This document shows positions 1 to 9,370 of a DNA stretch of 64,000 nt, one piece after another. The translations under genes and the position numbers were made by a program. The notes under the pieces are model-generated. The model saw only the letters and a list, made by a program, of their open reading frames with translations. It ran no database searches and was not told the DNA's origin. Within the stretch, counting starts at the first letter, position 1; each line of letters begins with the position of its first letter. Source of the DNA: Pseudomonas sp. sp1636 (GTDB lineage: Bacteria > Pseudomonadota > Gammaproteobacteria > Pseudomonadales > Pseudomonadaceae); assembly GCF_030376615.1 (NCBI RefSeq), contig NZ_JARRAB010000011.1:100999-164998 (forward strand), in the 5' to 3' direction.

Positions 1-1
1 G

Positions 2-208
2 TCGGCGGTCGTCGACGGCGAATTCCGTTACATGCAAGCCATCGCCACCGGCGAGCCGTGCCTGGCCTGTCACGGCCAGGGGATCGAGGCCGAGGTGGCG
101 GCGCAGATCGAGCAAAGCTACCCCAACGATCAGGCCACCGGCTTTGCCCCAGGCGAACTGCGCGGCGCCTTCACCCTGCGTCGATCACTGGCGGATGCAG
201 CGCCATGA
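2..208 (+). CDS. DUF3365 haem-binding protein, C-terminal part
   Basis: The reading frame is open from the left edge to a TGA at 206-208, so only about 68 C-terminal residues are present. It contains a CxxCH c-type haem attachment motif (CLACH, codons starting at 59) followed by the segment YPNDQATGFAPGELRGAF, which is typical of the DUF3365 (Tll0287-like) family of periplasmic haem sensor domains. The stop overlaps the start of the next gene by four bases (ATGA), so the two are probably translationally coupled. The role is unknown; a redox or small-ligand sensor is an inference from the family. Confidence 0.75.
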   Translation, partial: SAVVDGEFRYMQAIATGEPCLACHGQGIEAEVAAQIEQSYPNDQATGFAPGELRGAFTLRRSLADAAP

Positions 209-474
209 GCGAACAAACCCGCGCAGCCCATGAAGACGCTATGCTCAAACGCCTGGCCCGGGTCGAAGGGCAGATCCGCGGCATTCAAGCCATGATCCGC
301 CGCAGCGAGGACTGCGAGGCCATCGCCCAGCAATTCGCCGCCGCCCGCAAGGCGTTGGACAAGGCCTATCAGGAGATGCTCGCCTGCCTGCTGGAAGAAG
401 CCGTGCTCGACCCCGAGCATGACCCCGGCGAAACCCTGGCCCGGGTTCGCGCCATTTTCACCAAGTACACCTAG
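205..474 (+). CDS. CsoR/RcnR/FrmR-family transcriptional repressor
   Basis: An 89-residue all-helical DUF156 repressor. The signature RLARVEGQIRGIQAMI lies near residues 16-31, with conserved Cys37 at the start of helix 2. In CsoR and FrmR the second ligand is a His about 25 residues after that Cys; here the position is Leu, with Cys61 one residue earlier. The set therefore looks like two cysteines without the family's His, which could favour a thiol or sulfane-sulfur signal over Cu(I), though the spacing also differs from the persulfide sensor CstR. The ATG at 205 was chosen because it overlaps the upstream stop and starts the family's N-terminus; the longer upstream frame is non-homologous. 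It probably regulates the haem-protein operon. Confidence 0.85.
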   Translation: MSEQTRAAHEDAMLKRLARVEGQIRGIQAMIRRSEDCEAIAQQFAAARKALDKAYQEMLACLLEEAVLDPEHDPGETLARVRAIFTKYT

Positions 475-676
475 CGGCCTGTCGCCGCAATGATCGTTTC
501 CCGACTCCTGGGGCGTGGCCGGAGTTGCAGGAGTCCGCTTGCGGGCGATCTTTTGCCGCCGGCTAGCGAATCCCCGGAATGCCGAAGCATGGCAAGCTGA
601 CGCCTACAGAGGTGTTTCTTTCGGCAGCAATCAACAACAACAGGCCGCCGCGCCGACGCTCAATCCTGCAGCTCGT

Positions 677-1150
677 TCACTCCATCTCGCCGCACAGTTC
701 CGCCGCGCGCAACAGCGCGGCGGTCAGGTTGTGCCGCTCCCAATCCTTGAGCGCGGCGAAGCGCTGGCGAAACTCCGGCGGCAGCAGCGTCGGTGCCTGT
801 TGCACCAACTCGCGGCCGGCCTCGCTGAGCAGCAACCATTGGCGGCGGCGATCCTGATCGTCGCGCTGGCGCTGCAACAGGCCGCGCTCCTCCAGGCGAT
901 CGAGCATGCCCGACAGCGTTGCCGCGGTGAGGCTGACCCGTCCGCTCAGGTCGCTGGCGGTCAATCGTGCCTCACCGGCCAGCACCTGCAGGATCATCAA
1001 CTGCATGGGGGTCAGCCCGCCGAAACGGGCCAGGCGCTTGGCGTGCACTTCACCGGCCTGCTGCAGGCGCCTGAGCGCCTGGAAAATCGGCAGGTCGAGT
1101 GCCATCACAGGTGACAAATCTATTTCAGTAGAAACTATATTCTCACTCAT
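677..1150 (-). CDS. MarR-family transcriptional regulator
   Basis: A 157-residue winged-helix MarR protein. The core around residues 50-110 contains LTPMQLMILQVLAGEARLTASDLSGRVSLTAATLSGMLDRLEERGLLQRQ in several blocks, then the DDQDRRRQ wing. The ATG at 1150 is preceded by AAGG at good spacing; an upstream ATG at 1183 has no ribosome binding site. It is divergent from asnO across a short gap, the same arrangement as in P. aeruginosa (PA3458 as I recall), so it may regulate the NAGGN operon. The inducing signal cannot be read from the sequence. Confidence 0.85.
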   Translation of the reverse strand: MSENIVSTEIDLSPVMALDLPIFQALRRLQQAGEVHAKRLARFGGLTPMQLMILQVLAGEARLTASDLSGRVSLTAATLSGMLDRLEERGLLQRQRDDQDRRRQWLLLSEAGRELVQQAPTLLPPEFRQRFAALKDWERHNLTAALLRAAELCGEME

Positions 1151-1262
1151 ACATGCCTTCAGATCGAATAAACGCTTTGACATGAAAGCATTTTTTTGTT
1201 CCCATGTAAAAGGTTCGGCGAGCCCGAACCACTCCCCAACGGCAACACCGGTAAGGAACCCT

Positions 1263-3032
1263 ATGTGCGGAATAGCTGGAGAACTACGCTTCGATCAACG
1301 ACCGGCCGACCTGGCTGCAGTCGAGCGGATCACCCATCATTTAGCCCCGCGCGGCCCTGACGCGCATGGCTTCCACAGTCAGGGGCCAGTTGCCCTTGGC
1401 CACCGCCGGCTGAAGATCATGGATCTCGCCGAAGCCTCCGGCCAGCCGATGATCGACAGCGACCTCGGCCTGTCCATGGTGTTCAACGGCGCCATCTACA
1501 ACTACCCGGAACTGCGCGGCGAGCTGGAAAGCCTCGGCTACCGCTTCTTCTCCGGCGGCGACACCGAAGTGCTGCTCAAGGGTTACCACGCCTGGGGCAC
1601 CGACCTGCTGCCCAAGCTCAACGGCATGTTCGCCTTCGCCGTGTGGGAGCGCGACACCCAGCAACTGTTCATCGCCCGCGACCGCCTCGGCGTCAAGCCG
1701 CTGTACCTGTCGCGTACCGGCCAGCGCCTGCGCTTCGCCTCCAGTCTGCCGGCGCTGCTAAAAGGCGGCGACATCGGCAAGGCGCTGGATCCGATCGCGC
1801 TTAACCATTACCTGAACTTCCATGCCGTGGTGCCGGCGCCGCGCACCATCCTGGCCGGGGTGGAAAAACTACCGCCAGCCAGCTGGATGCGCTTCGACGC
1901 CCAGGGCAACTGCCAGCAGCAGAGCTGGTGGCAGCTCGACTACGGCCCCAAGCGCGAGGAAATCGCCTTCGAGCTGGATGACTGGCGCGACCAGGTGCTC
2001 GACGGCATGCGCGAGGCGGTGTCGATCCGCCAGCGCGCGGCGGTGGATGTCGGCGTGCTGCTGTCCGGCGGCGTCGATTCGAGCATGCTGGTCGGCCTGC
2101 TGCGCGAGGCCGGAGTGGAAAACCTCTCGACCTTCTCCATCGGTTTCCAGGATGCCGGCGGCGAACGCGGCGACGAGTTCCAGTACTCGGATCTGATCGC
2201 CGAGCGCTTCCACACCCAGCACCATCAGCTGCGCATCGGCGAGCACGAGATCATCGAGCAACTGCCGGCGGCCTTCCGCGCCATGAGCGAGCCGATGGTC
2301 AGCCACGACTGCATCGCCTTCTACCTGCTCTCGCGCGAAGTGGCCAAGCACTGCAAGGTGGTGCAGAGCGGCCAGGGCGCCGACGAGCTGTTCGCCGGCT
2401 ACCACTGGTATCCGCTGGTGGACGGTGCCGAAGATGCCTTTAGCGCTTATCGTGCGGCCTTCTTCGACCGCGAACACGACGAGTATGCCGCCTGCGTGCA
2501 GCCCGAGTGGCTGACCGACGACCATGCCGGCGAGTTCGTCCGTCAGCACTTCGCCCAGCCCGGCGCCATCGCCGCGGTGGACAAGGCGTTGCGCCTGGAC
2601 AGCACGGTGATGCTGGTCGACGACCCGGTCAAACGGGTCGACAACATGACCATGGCCTGGGGCCTGGAGGCGCGCACGCCGTTCCTCGATTACCGCCTGG
2701 CCGAACTCTCGGCGCGCATCCCGGGCCGCTTCAAGTTGCCCGACGGCGGCAAGCACGTGCTCAAGGAGGCCGCCCGCCAGGTCATCCCCAGCGAGGTGAT
2801 CGACCGGCCCAAGGGCTACTTCCCGGTGCCCGGCCTCAAGCACCTGGAAGGCGCGACGCTGGGCTGGGTACGCGATCTGCTGATCGACCCGAGCCAGGAT
2901 CGCGGCCTGTTCAACCCGGCCATGCTCGACCGCCTGCTGACCGATCCACACGGCCAGCTGACCCCGCTGCGCGGCTCCAAGCTGTGGCAGATGGCGGCGC
3001 TCAACCTGTGGTTGAGCGAGCAAGGCCTGTAA
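1263..3032 (+). CDS. asnO: N-acetylglutaminylglutamine amidotransferase (asparagine synthase family)
   Basis: A 589-residue class II glutamine amidotransferase. It starts MCGIAGELRF, giving the N-terminal nucleophile Cys2, with an Ntn-hydrolase domain over about residues 2-190. The asparagine synthetase-like domain carries the PP-loop SGGVDSS at 268-274. In the family it amidates the C-terminus of N-acetylglutaminylglutamine to give the osmolyte NAGGN. The ATG at 1263 follows AAGGA and restores the invariant MCG start; the frame extends upstream but that part is non-homologous. It is followed by ngg and an M42 hydrolase, the three-gene NAGGN set known in pseudomonads and rhizobia. A second, paralogous asparagine synthetase-like gene lies at 36911-38797. 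Confidence 0.93.
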   Translation: MCGIAGELRFDQRPADLAAVERITHHLAPRGPDAHGFHSQGPVALGHRRLKIMDLAEASGQPMIDSDLGLSMVFNGAIYNYPELRGELESLGYRFFSGGDTEVLLKGYHAWGTDLLPKLNGMFAFAVWERDTQQLFIARDRLGVKPLYLSRTGQRLRFASSLPALLKGGDIGKALDPIALNHYLNFHAVVPAPRTILAGVEKLPPASWMRFDAQGNCQQQSWWQLDYGPKREEIAFELDDWRDQVLDGMREAVSIRQRAAVDVGVLLSGGVDSSMLVGLLREAGVENLSTFSIGFQDAGGERGDEFQYSDLIAERFHTQHHQLRIGEHEIIEQLPAAFRAMSEPMVSHDCIAFYLLSREVAKHCKVVQSGQGADELFAGYHWYPLVDGAEDAFSAYRAAFFDREHDEYAACVQPEWLTDDHAGEFVRQHFAQPGAIAAVDKALRLDSTVMLVDDPVKRVDNMTMAWGLEARTPFLDYRLAELSARIPGRFKLPDGGKHVLKEAARQVIPSEVIDRPKGYFPVPGLKHLEGATLGWVRDLLIDPSQDRGLFNPAMLDRLLTDPHGQLTPLRGSKLWQMAALNLWLSEQGL

Positions 3033-3109
3033 GCCTGGTGCCCCGGCAATCCAGCTGAACCAAGCATGGCTATCGGGGCTCCAAGCCATTGTTCGACCAG
3101 GGTCGCAGG

Positions 3110-3168
3110 CCGGACCGAGTCCGGAGATGTCACGACTACATTCACGCGCCCGGGCACTGTCCGGGCGC
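3110..3168 (+). other. Two hairpins between asnO and ngg
   Basis: The 160-base gap holds a 5-bp stem (3110-3114 with 3120-3124) and a perfect 8-bp GC-rich stem, GCGCCCGG/CCGGGCGC (3146-3153 with 3161-3168, 7-base loop). There is no T tract, so this is not a normal intrinsic terminator. It could stabilise mRNA ends or tune ngg expression relative to asnO; that is inference. Confidence 0.45.
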
Positions 3169-3192
3169 AGCTGAAAGCCAAGGAAGCACACC

Positions 3193-4929
3193 ATGCGCGC
3201 CAATGCCTTCAATCAACGCCTGCTGCGCGGCCAAGCCCCCTCTTATGAACGCCTGCAGGCACGCTTCGCCGAAGAGCGCGACGCGGAACTCTGCCAGCCC
3301 TTGGCGGTGCACTGCGGCTGGGGCCGCCTGCTGATCGGCCATACCTTCCCGGACGCCACCGAGCTGGCCCAAGAGCTGCTGACCGAACAGCCGGGCGAGC
3401 GCGATATTGCCCTGTACGTCGCCGCGCCACAGCAAGTGCTGGCGCAGGCGCCGCAGCAGCTGTTTCTCGACCCCTCGGACACCTTGCGTCTGTGGTTCAG
3501 CGACTATCGCCCGGCACACCGCGGCTTTCGCGGCTACCGTATCCGCCGCGCGCAGAATGCTGCGGACTGGCAGGCGATCAACTGCTTGTACCAGATGCGC
3601 GGCATGTTGCCGATCGACCCGGCCAAGCTCACCCCGCGCCATCAGGGCGGGCCCACCTACTGGCTGGCTGAAGATGAAGACAGCGGCACGGTGATCGGCA
3701 GCGTCATGGGCCTCAATCATCAGAAAGCCTATCGCGATCCGGAAAACGGCAGCAGTCTCTGGTGCCTGGCGGTCGACCCGCAGTGCAGTCGCCCCGGTGT
3801 CGGCGAGGTGCTGGTGCGCCACCTGATCGAGCACTTCATGAGCCGCAGCCTGAGCTACCTCGACCTCTCGGTGCTGCACGACAACCGTCAGGCCAAAGGG
3901 CTCTACGCCAAGCTCGGTTTTCGCGAACTGCAAACCTTCAGCATCAAACGCAAGAACAGCATCAATCAGCCACTGTTCCTCGGCCCCGGACCCGAGGCCG
4001 AGCTCAATCCCTATGCGCGGATCATCGTCGACGAAGCCCTGCGTCGCGGTATCGAGGCGCAGGTGGACGACGCCGAAGCCGGCCTGTTCACCTTGAGCCA
4101 CGGCGGCCGCCGCATCCGCTGCCGCGAGTCACTGACCGACCTGACCAGCGCGGTGAGCATGACCCTGTGCCAGGACAAGCGCCTGACCCATCGCGCCCTC
4201 AGCCGCGCCGGCCTCAGCCTGCCGGCCCAGCGCCTGGCCGGCAGCGCCGAAGAGAATGCCGCCTTCCTCCGCGAACACGGCAGCCTGGTGGTCAAACCGG
4301 TGGACGGCGAACAGGGCCAGGGCGTGGCGGTCGATCTGCGCAGCCCGGCCGAGGTGCAGAGCGCCATCGAACGCGCCCAGGTATTCGACAGCCGGGTGCT
4401 GCTGGAGAGCTTTCATCAGGGCTATGACTTGCGCATTCTGCTGATCGGCTTCGAGGTGGTCGCCGCCGCCATTCGCCGGCCGGCCGAGGTGATCGGCGAC
4501 GGCCGCCACTGCATCGGCGACCTGATCGACGCCCAGAGCCGCCGCCGCCAGGCTGCCACCGGCGGTGAAAGCCGTATCCCCAAGGACGCGGAAACCCTGC
4601 GCACCCTGCATGCCGCCGGCGTCGACTACGCCAGCATCCTGCCCCAGGGCCAGCGCCTGGCCGTGCGCAAGACCGCCAACCTGCACACCGGCGGCTGCCT
4701 GGAGGACGTCACCGACATCCTCCATCCGGCACTGGCCGAGGCGGCAGTGAAAGCCGCGCGCGCCCTGGACATCCCGGTGGTCGGCCTCGACCTGCTGGTG
4801 CCGGCGGCCGACCAACCCGAACACGTGTTCATCGAAGCCAACGAACGCGCCGGCCTGGCCAACCACGAACCGCAACCGACCGCCGAGCGTTTTATCGATC
4901 TGCTGTTCCCGCTCAGCCAGGTGGGCTGA
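3193..4929 (+). CDS. ngg: N-acetylglutaminylglutamine synthetase (GNAT plus ATP-grasp)
   Basis: A 578-residue fusion. Residues about 115-265 form a GNAT acetyltransferase domain, with the acetyl-CoA region near VGEVLVRHLIEHF and the C-terminal DNRQAKGLYAKLGF motif. Residues about 290-575 form an ATP-grasp ligase domain, with VVKPVDGEQGQGV as the nucleotide-binding loop and FIEANERAGLANHEPQPT near the end. This combination defines Ngg, which makes N-acetylglutaminylglutamine from glutamines and acetyl-CoA. The ATG at 3193 has AAGGA upstream. It lies 160 bases downstream of asnO on the same strand. Confidence 0.92.
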   Translation: MRANAFNQRLLRGQAPSYERLQARFAEERDAELCQPLAVHCGWGRLLIGHTFPDATELAQELLTEQPGERDIALYVAAPQQVLAQAPQQLFLDPSDTLRLWFSDYRPAHRGFRGYRIRRAQNAADWQAINCLYQMRGMLPIDPAKLTPRHQGGPTYWLAEDEDSGTVIGSVMGLNHQKAYRDPENGSSLWCLAVDPQCSRPGVGEVLVRHLIEHFMSRSLSYLDLSVLHDNRQAKGLYAKLGFRELQTFSIKRKNSINQPLFLGPGPEAELNPYARIIVDEALRRGIEAQVDDAEAGLFTLSHGGRRIRCRESLTDLTSAVSMTLCQDKRLTHRALSRAGLSLPAQRLAGSAEENAAFLREHGSLVVKPVDGEQGQGVAVDLRSPAEVQSAIERAQVFDSRVLLESFHQGYDLRILLIGFEVVAAAIRRPAEVIGDGRHCIGDLIDAQSRRRQAATGGESRIPKDAETLRTLHAAGVDYASILPQGQRLAVRKTANLHTGGCLEDVTDILHPALAEAAVKAARALDIPVVGLDLLVPAADQPEHVFIEANERAGLANHEPQPTAERFIDLLFPLSQVG

Positions 4930-4959
4930 CAACGAACCTGGCCCAATGAGCCTTGGCGC

Positions 4960-5000
4960 AATCCCGGATCGCGCTTTCCCGGATTGCATCCGGGCTACGG
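4960..5000 (+). repeat. REP-like hairpin repeat (CCCGGAT type)
   Basis: A 7-bp perfect stem, CCCGGAT TGC ATCCGGG, at 4978-4994 sits in the 108-base gap between ngg and the peptidase gene. A related pair of inverted copies lies at 22960-23022. Its extragenic position and palindromic form fit a Pseudomonas REP-type element. Confidence 0.6.
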
Positions 5001-5037
5001 ACTCGATCCTTATCTCGCGGCACGCAAGGAGACGTAA

Positions 5038-6228
5038 ATGCAGCAACATCCCGAACCGGATCTCGACTATCTGCAAAAAACCCTCCTGGAAATGCTCGCC
5101 ATCCCCAGCCCAACCGGCTTTACCGACACCATCGTGCGCTACGTCGCCGAGCGTCTGGAAGAAATCGGCATCCCCTTCGAGCTGACCCGGCGCGGCACCA
5201 TTCGCGGCACCCTCAAAGGCAAGCAGAGCAGCCCGGATCGCGCCGTGTCGGCCCACCTCGACACCATTGGCGCGATTGTCCGCGAGCTGAAGGACGGCGG
5301 CCGTCTGGCCCTGGCACCGGTGGGCTGCTGGTCGAGCCGCTTCGCCGAAGGCAGCCGGGTCAGCGTATTCACCGACCACGGCGTGATCCGCGGCAGCGTA
5401 CTGCCGCTGATGGCCTCGGGGCATGCCTTCAACACCGAAGTGGATCAGCTGCCGATCAGCTGGGATCACGTCGAACTGCGCCTGGATGCGTACAGCACCA
5501 CCCGCGCCGACTGCGAGTCGCTGGGCATCTCGGTGGGCGATTTCGTCGCCTTCGACCCGCTCCCCGAGTTCACCGAGAGCGGCCATATCAGCGCCCGCCA
5601 CCTGGATGACAAGGCCGGTGTCGCCGCCCTGCTCACGGCGCTCAAGGCGATCAAGGAAAGCGGCCTGGAACCGGAAATCGACTGCCATCCGCTGTTCACC
5701 ATCACCGAGGAAGTCGGCTCCGGCGCCGCCGCCGCCCTGCCCTGGGACGTCAGCGAGTTCGTCGGCATCGACATCGCCCCGGTCGCACCCGGCCAGCAGT
5801 CCAGCGAACACACGGTCAGCGTCGCCATGCAGGACTCCGGCGGCCCCTACGACTATCACCTGTCGCGGCACCTGCTGCGCCTGGCCGGCGAACAGGAGAT
5901 TCCGGTGCGCCGCGACCTGTTCCGCTACTACCACAGCGATGCCCAATCGGCGGTGACCGCCGGCCACGACATCCGCACCGCCCTGCTGGCTTTCGGCTGC
6001 GACGCCACCCACGGCTACGAACGCACCCACATCGACAGCCTGGCCGCCCTCACCCGCCTGCTCGGCGCCTACCTGCTCAGCCCGCCGGTGTTCGCCAGCG
6101 ATGCCCTGCCGGCAGAGGGCTCCCTGGAACGCTTCAGTCACCAGATCGAGCACGATGCCCAGATGGAAAGCGAGACGCGCGTACCGACCGTCGACAGCCT
6201 GCTCGGTCAGCGCGACCAGGACGCTTGA
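5038..6228 (+). CDS. NAGGN-system M42-family metallopeptidase/hydrolase
   Basis: A 396-residue M42/M20-like zinc aminopeptidase-fold protein. Metal and catalytic residues are recognisable: His73 and Asp75 in SAHLDTIGA, Asp190-Asp191 in HLDDKAG, and Glu224-Glu225 in ITEEVGSGA. The start at 5038 is preceded by AAGGAG. Family members that travel with asnO and ngg are annotated as the osmoprotectant-system peptidase; whether it degrades NAGGN or processes a precursor is not established. It is the third gene of the NAGGN operon, separated from ngg by a REP-like element. Confidence 0.88.
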   Translation: MQQHPEPDLDYLQKTLLEMLAIPSPTGFTDTIVRYVAERLEEIGIPFELTRRGTIRGTLKGKQSSPDRAVSAHLDTIGAIVRELKDGGRLALAPVGCWSSRFAEGSRVSVFTDHGVIRGSVLPLMASGHAFNTEVDQLPISWDHVELRLDAYSTTRADCESLGISVGDFVAFDPLPEFTESGHISARHLDDKAGVAALLTALKAIKESGLEPEIDCHPLFTITEEVGSGAAAALPWDVSEFVGIDIAPVAPGQQSSEHTVSVAMQDSGGPYDYHLSRHLLRLAGEQEIPVRRDLFRYYHSDAQSAVTAGHDIRTALLAFGCDATHGYERTHIDSLAALTRLLGAYLLSPPVFASDALPAEGSLERFSHQIEHDAQMESETRVPTVDSLLGQRDQDA

Positions 6229-6301
6229 AGGGCAACGCGCATCCGGGCAAAGTGGCAGGCATGGGATGACCGGCGTGGCGTGCTGCACGCGCCCCCGCCG
6301 A

Positions 6302-6393
6302 CAGGCCGTTGAAACATGGAGCGCACGACGGCCAGGCCAGGCGAAATCGGCTGCCACGCGGCAGAGCCGAGCGCCGTGGTTTTCAACGGCCTG
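6302..6393 (+). repeat. Long inverted-repeat element with nested hairpin
   Basis: A perfect 13-bp inverted repeat, CAGGCCGTTGAAA (6302-6314) and TTTCAACGGCCTG (6381-6393), brackets 66 bases that contain a smaller stem (CGGCTGCC...GGCAGAGCCG). The arms resemble a repeat I recall from intergenic DNA of other pseudomonads. It ends about 20 bases before the histidine kinase start, so it would lie in that gene's leader. Confidence 0.55.
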
Positions 6394-6415
6394 CTAACGA
6401 TAATAAGGGGCGCGG

Positions 6416-9169
6416 ATGCCGCGTATATGCCTGGTTGTGTTGTTGCTCTGGCTTTGCGGCCCGGCGTGGGCGTTGCCGTCCGCCGAACTGGACAAACAGG
6501 AGCTACGCCTGTCGCTCGGCCCCGCCATGGGCTACCTGGAAGACCCGGATGGCAGCCTGAGCCTCGAGCAGGTCAGCGCCCTGGACGACGAGCACTTCGC
6601 ACGGATTCAGGGCGACCATGCCAACCGAGGCAAGAACAATTCGGTCTGGTGGTTCAAGGTGCGCCTGCGCAACAGCCTGACGCAGGATCTGGCCGGCTAC
6701 CTGGAAGTCAATTACCCGCTGCTCGATCATATCCAGATCTACCTGAGCGGTAGCGACGGCCACTGGCTCACGCAGGAAAGCGGCGACCGCTATGCCTTCT
6801 CCCAGCGCCCGGTGCAGGTGCGCAACTTCTGGTTTCCGGTCAGCCTGTCCCCGGGCGACCACACCCTGCTGGTGCGCGTGGAGACCAGCAGCACGGTGTT
6901 CGTGCCGCTGTTCTTCAGCACCTACAATGCCAGCGCGGCCGCCCAGGAAAACCTCATGAGCATCAACGGCGCCTTCTACGGCGTGCTGTTCGCGATGTTC
7001 TGCTACAACCTGTTCCTGTTTATCACGCTGCGCGAGCCGGCCTATTTCTGGTACCTGGTCTACAGCCTGAACATCGGCCTGTTCAGCATCAGCTTCGACG
7101 GCATGCTGTTCAAACTGCTGCCGCACTACATCGAACTGCAGTCGGTCAGCATCTACATCCTGATGTTCTTCCACTGCCTGAGCGCCAGCCAGTTCAGCCG
7201 CCACTTCCTGCATACCCAACAGCACTTCCCGCGTCTCGACCTGGGCTTGCGCCTGTTCATGCTGGCCATGCTCGGCTGCCTGTTATCACTGCCGCTGATC
7301 GGCCTGCAGGCCTGGAACATCCTCGCCAGCCTGACCGTGCTGGCGGTCTCCCTGGTGTTGCTGCTCAGCGGCGCCTATATCTGGCGCCAGGGCTTGCGCT
7401 ACGGCTCCTACTACATCCTCGCCTGGGGTATCTTGCTGGCTTCGTTCATCATTGCCACCGCGGGTTCGCTGGGGGTCGAATTGTTCGACCTGTATGGTGC
7501 CGCGGTGGTCAAGGTCGGCGTGACCATCGAGCTGATTACCCTCTCCATCGGCCTGGCCGACCGTATCAACATCCTCAAGGAAGAAGGCTTCCAGTCACGC
7601 CGCGCCGCCGAGCAGGCGGAGATCGAAAACCAGGCCAAGAGCCGCTTCCTGGCCATGATGAGCCACGAGATCCGCACCCCGCTCAATGGCGTGCTGGGCA
7701 TGCTGCAACTGCTGCGCGAAAGCACCCTGGATCGCAGCCAGCGGTTCTATGTCGATACCATTTCCGGCTCCGGCAGTTCCTTGCTGGCGGTGATCAACGA
7801 CATCCTCGATTACGCGCGGATCGAATCCGGCAAGCTCAGCCTGGAACATATCGACTTCGACCTCGAAGAACTGATCTCCAACACCCTCAGCCTGTTCATC
7901 GGGCAAGCGCAGGACAAACAACTGCGCCTCTACATCAGCCTGGACGCGGGCGTGCCGCGACACATGCGCGGCGACCCGACCCGGGTCAAGCAGGTGCTGA
8001 TGAACCTGCTGAGCAACGCCCTGAAGTTCACCGACGCAGGCCATGTCGGCGTCAACGTCTGCCGCCGTAGCGACTCCCAGGGCAACGCGCACCTGCTGTT
8101 CTCGGTCAGCGACAGCGGCGTCGGCATCACCCCGCAGCATCGGGCTCGGCTATTCGAGTCCTTCTCCCAGGGCGACTCCAGCACCACCCGGCGTTATGGC
8201 GGCAGCGGTCTCGGTCTGGCAATCAGCAAGGAATTGGTAGAAATGATGGGCGGACGTATCGACGTACAGAGCACCCCCGGGCAAGGCACGCGCTTTGCCT
8301 TCGACATTCCCCTCAACGACCAAGCATGCGAGGCCGACGCTGTGCACCTGCTGTTCAAGGGTCGCACCGCCCTGCTCTGCTCGCTCGACGGCCCCGGCCT
8401 GGACGCCCTCAGCCGCCTGCTCAGACGCTGGGGCATGCGCACCGAGTGCTGTCAAAACCCGGACAAACTGCACAATTATCTGGAAGATTTTGCTGCCGCG
8501 CCGCTGCTGGTGCTGATGTCGCCCTGGCCCGGCAGTGCCAGCCACTGGCTGGACTCGCTACGGCCCTACCTGCAACCCGACCAGCGCATCTTACTGCTCT
8601 GCCCTGCGCAGCACTGCCAGCCACTGCCGCCCAGCACCAACCTGCGCCTGCTCAGCCTGGCGCTTCCACTCACGGTCAGCGCCCTGCGTGACGCCCTGAC
8701 CGAACTCCATGCGGAGCGCCACGCCGAAGAGCCCGGCCTGCCGCGTGAAGCCCCCAGCGATCGGGCTGCAGTCCCGTGCATCCTGGTTGCCGAAGACAAC
8801 CCGATCAACCAGATGGTGGTGCAAGGCTTCCTCAACAAACGTAACTACAAGGTGCGCCTGGTCAGCAATGGGCTGGCCGCAGTCAACGAATACCAGCGCA
8901 ACCCCGCAGCGATACAGTTGATCCTGATGGACTGTGAAATGCCGATAATGGACGGCTTCGAAGCGACCGAAAAAATTCGCCTGCTGGAGCGCCAGCAAAA
9001 CCTCGCGGCGGTGCCCATCATCGCCCTGACTGCGCACACCCTCGACGAACACCGCCAGCATGGCATCGAGGTCGGCATGGACGACTTTCTCGGCAAACCA
9101 CTGGACAGCGCCCAGCTCTACAGCACCCTGGAGCTTTATCTACTCGAGCAGGCCGTACCAGACACATAA
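6416..9169 (+). CDS. Hybrid sensor histidine kinase/response regulator (7TMR-DISM)
   Basis: A 917-residue protein. Order of parts: signal peptide (about 1-20), periplasmic 7TMR-DISMED2 domain (about 30-165), seven-helix 7TMR-DISM membrane module (about 180-385), HisKA with phospho-acceptor His417 in [12 protein letters not shown], HATPase_c (about 510-630, with GGSGLGLAI), a spacer, and a C-terminal receiver domain with phospho-acceptor Asp839 in [13 protein letters not shown] and the conserved Lys in FLGKPLD. It would sense a periplasmic or membrane signal and pass phosphate onward to an unknown Hpt partner. It follows the NAGGN operon in the same orientation, as in P. aeruginosa, so a role in osmotic signalling is possible but inferred only from position. 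Confidence 0.93.
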   Translation: MPRICLVVLLLWLCGPAWALPSAELDKQELRLSLGPAMGYLEDPDGSLSLEQVSALDDEHFARIQGDHANRGKNNSVWWFKVRLRNSLTQDLAGYLEVNYPLLDHIQIYLSGSDGHWLTQESGDRYAFSQRPVQVRNFWFPVSLSPGDHTLLVRVETSSTVFVPLFFSTYNASAAAQENLMSINGAFYGVLFAMFCYNLFLFITLREPAYFWYLVYSLNIGLFSISFDGMLFKLLPHYIELQSVSIYILMFFHCLSASQFSRHFLHTQQHFPRLDLGLRLFMLAMLGCLLSLPLIGLQAWNILASLTVLAVSLVLLLSGAYIWRQGLRYGSYYILAWGILLASFIIATAGSLGVELFDLYGAAVVKVGVTIELITLSIGLADRINILKEEGFQSRRAAEQAEIENQAKSRFLAMMSHEIRTPLNGVLGMLQLLRESTLDRSQRFYVDTISGSGSSLLAVINDILDYARIESGKLSLEHIDFDLEELISNTLSLFIGQAQDKQLRLYISLDAGVPRHMRGDPTRVKQVLMNLLSNALKFTDAGHVGVNVCRRSDSQGNAHLLFSVSDSGVGITPQHRARLFESFSQGDSSTTRRYGGSGLGLAISKELVEMMGGRIDVQSTPGQGTRFAFDIPLNDQACEADAVHLLFKGRTALLCSLDGPGLDALSRLLRRWGMRTECCQNPDKLHNYLEDFAAAPLLVLMSPWPGSASHWLDSLRPYLQPDQRILLLCPAQHCQPLPPSTNLRLLSLALPLTVSALRDALTELHAERHAEEPGLPREAPSDRAAVPCILVAEDNPINQMVVQGFLNKRNYKVRLVSNGLAAVNEYQRNPAAIQLILMDCEMPIMDGFEATEKIRLLERQQNLAAVPIIALTAHTLDEHRQHGIEVGMDDFLGKPLDSAQLYSTLELYLLEQAVPDT

Positions 9170-9171
9170 CC

Positions 9172-9201
9172 CGTAGGGCGCACTCGCGCAGCAGTACGCC
9201 T
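9172..9201 (+). repeat. REP family B copy
   Basis: CCGTAGGGCGCACTCGCGCA followed by GCAGTACGCC matches the repeat unit amplified at 59481-59874. It lies directly after the kinase stop codon. The rest of the gap to yheU shows no further structure I can support. Confidence 0.7.
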
Positions 9202-9370
9202 GGACGCCGATCCGGCAGACTGTCGCTGCGCGCCGAACAGAACGCCGCCCGAACCGCCCTACGCCCTGCTTGAGATCGCAATGGCACACACAACCCGCCG
9301 GATGAACGGCGGACATGGCCAGCACGCCCACGGCGCGTTAGCATCGCCGCCGTGTTTTGGAGAAAAAACC

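Noticed and set aside
1177..1208. TTGACA box as an asnO promoter
   Set aside because: No good -10 box at 16-18 bases follows; the best candidate is 20 bases away, so the promoter was not annotated.
1869..3212. 447-codon minus-strand frame opposite asnO
   Set aside because: Shadow of asnO codons; no homology and no ribosome binding site.
4129..6357. 742-codon minus-strand frame opposite ngg and the M42 gene
   Set aside because: It spans two well-supported plus-strand genes and their gap; its translation is low-complexity Ala/Gly/Gln without domains.
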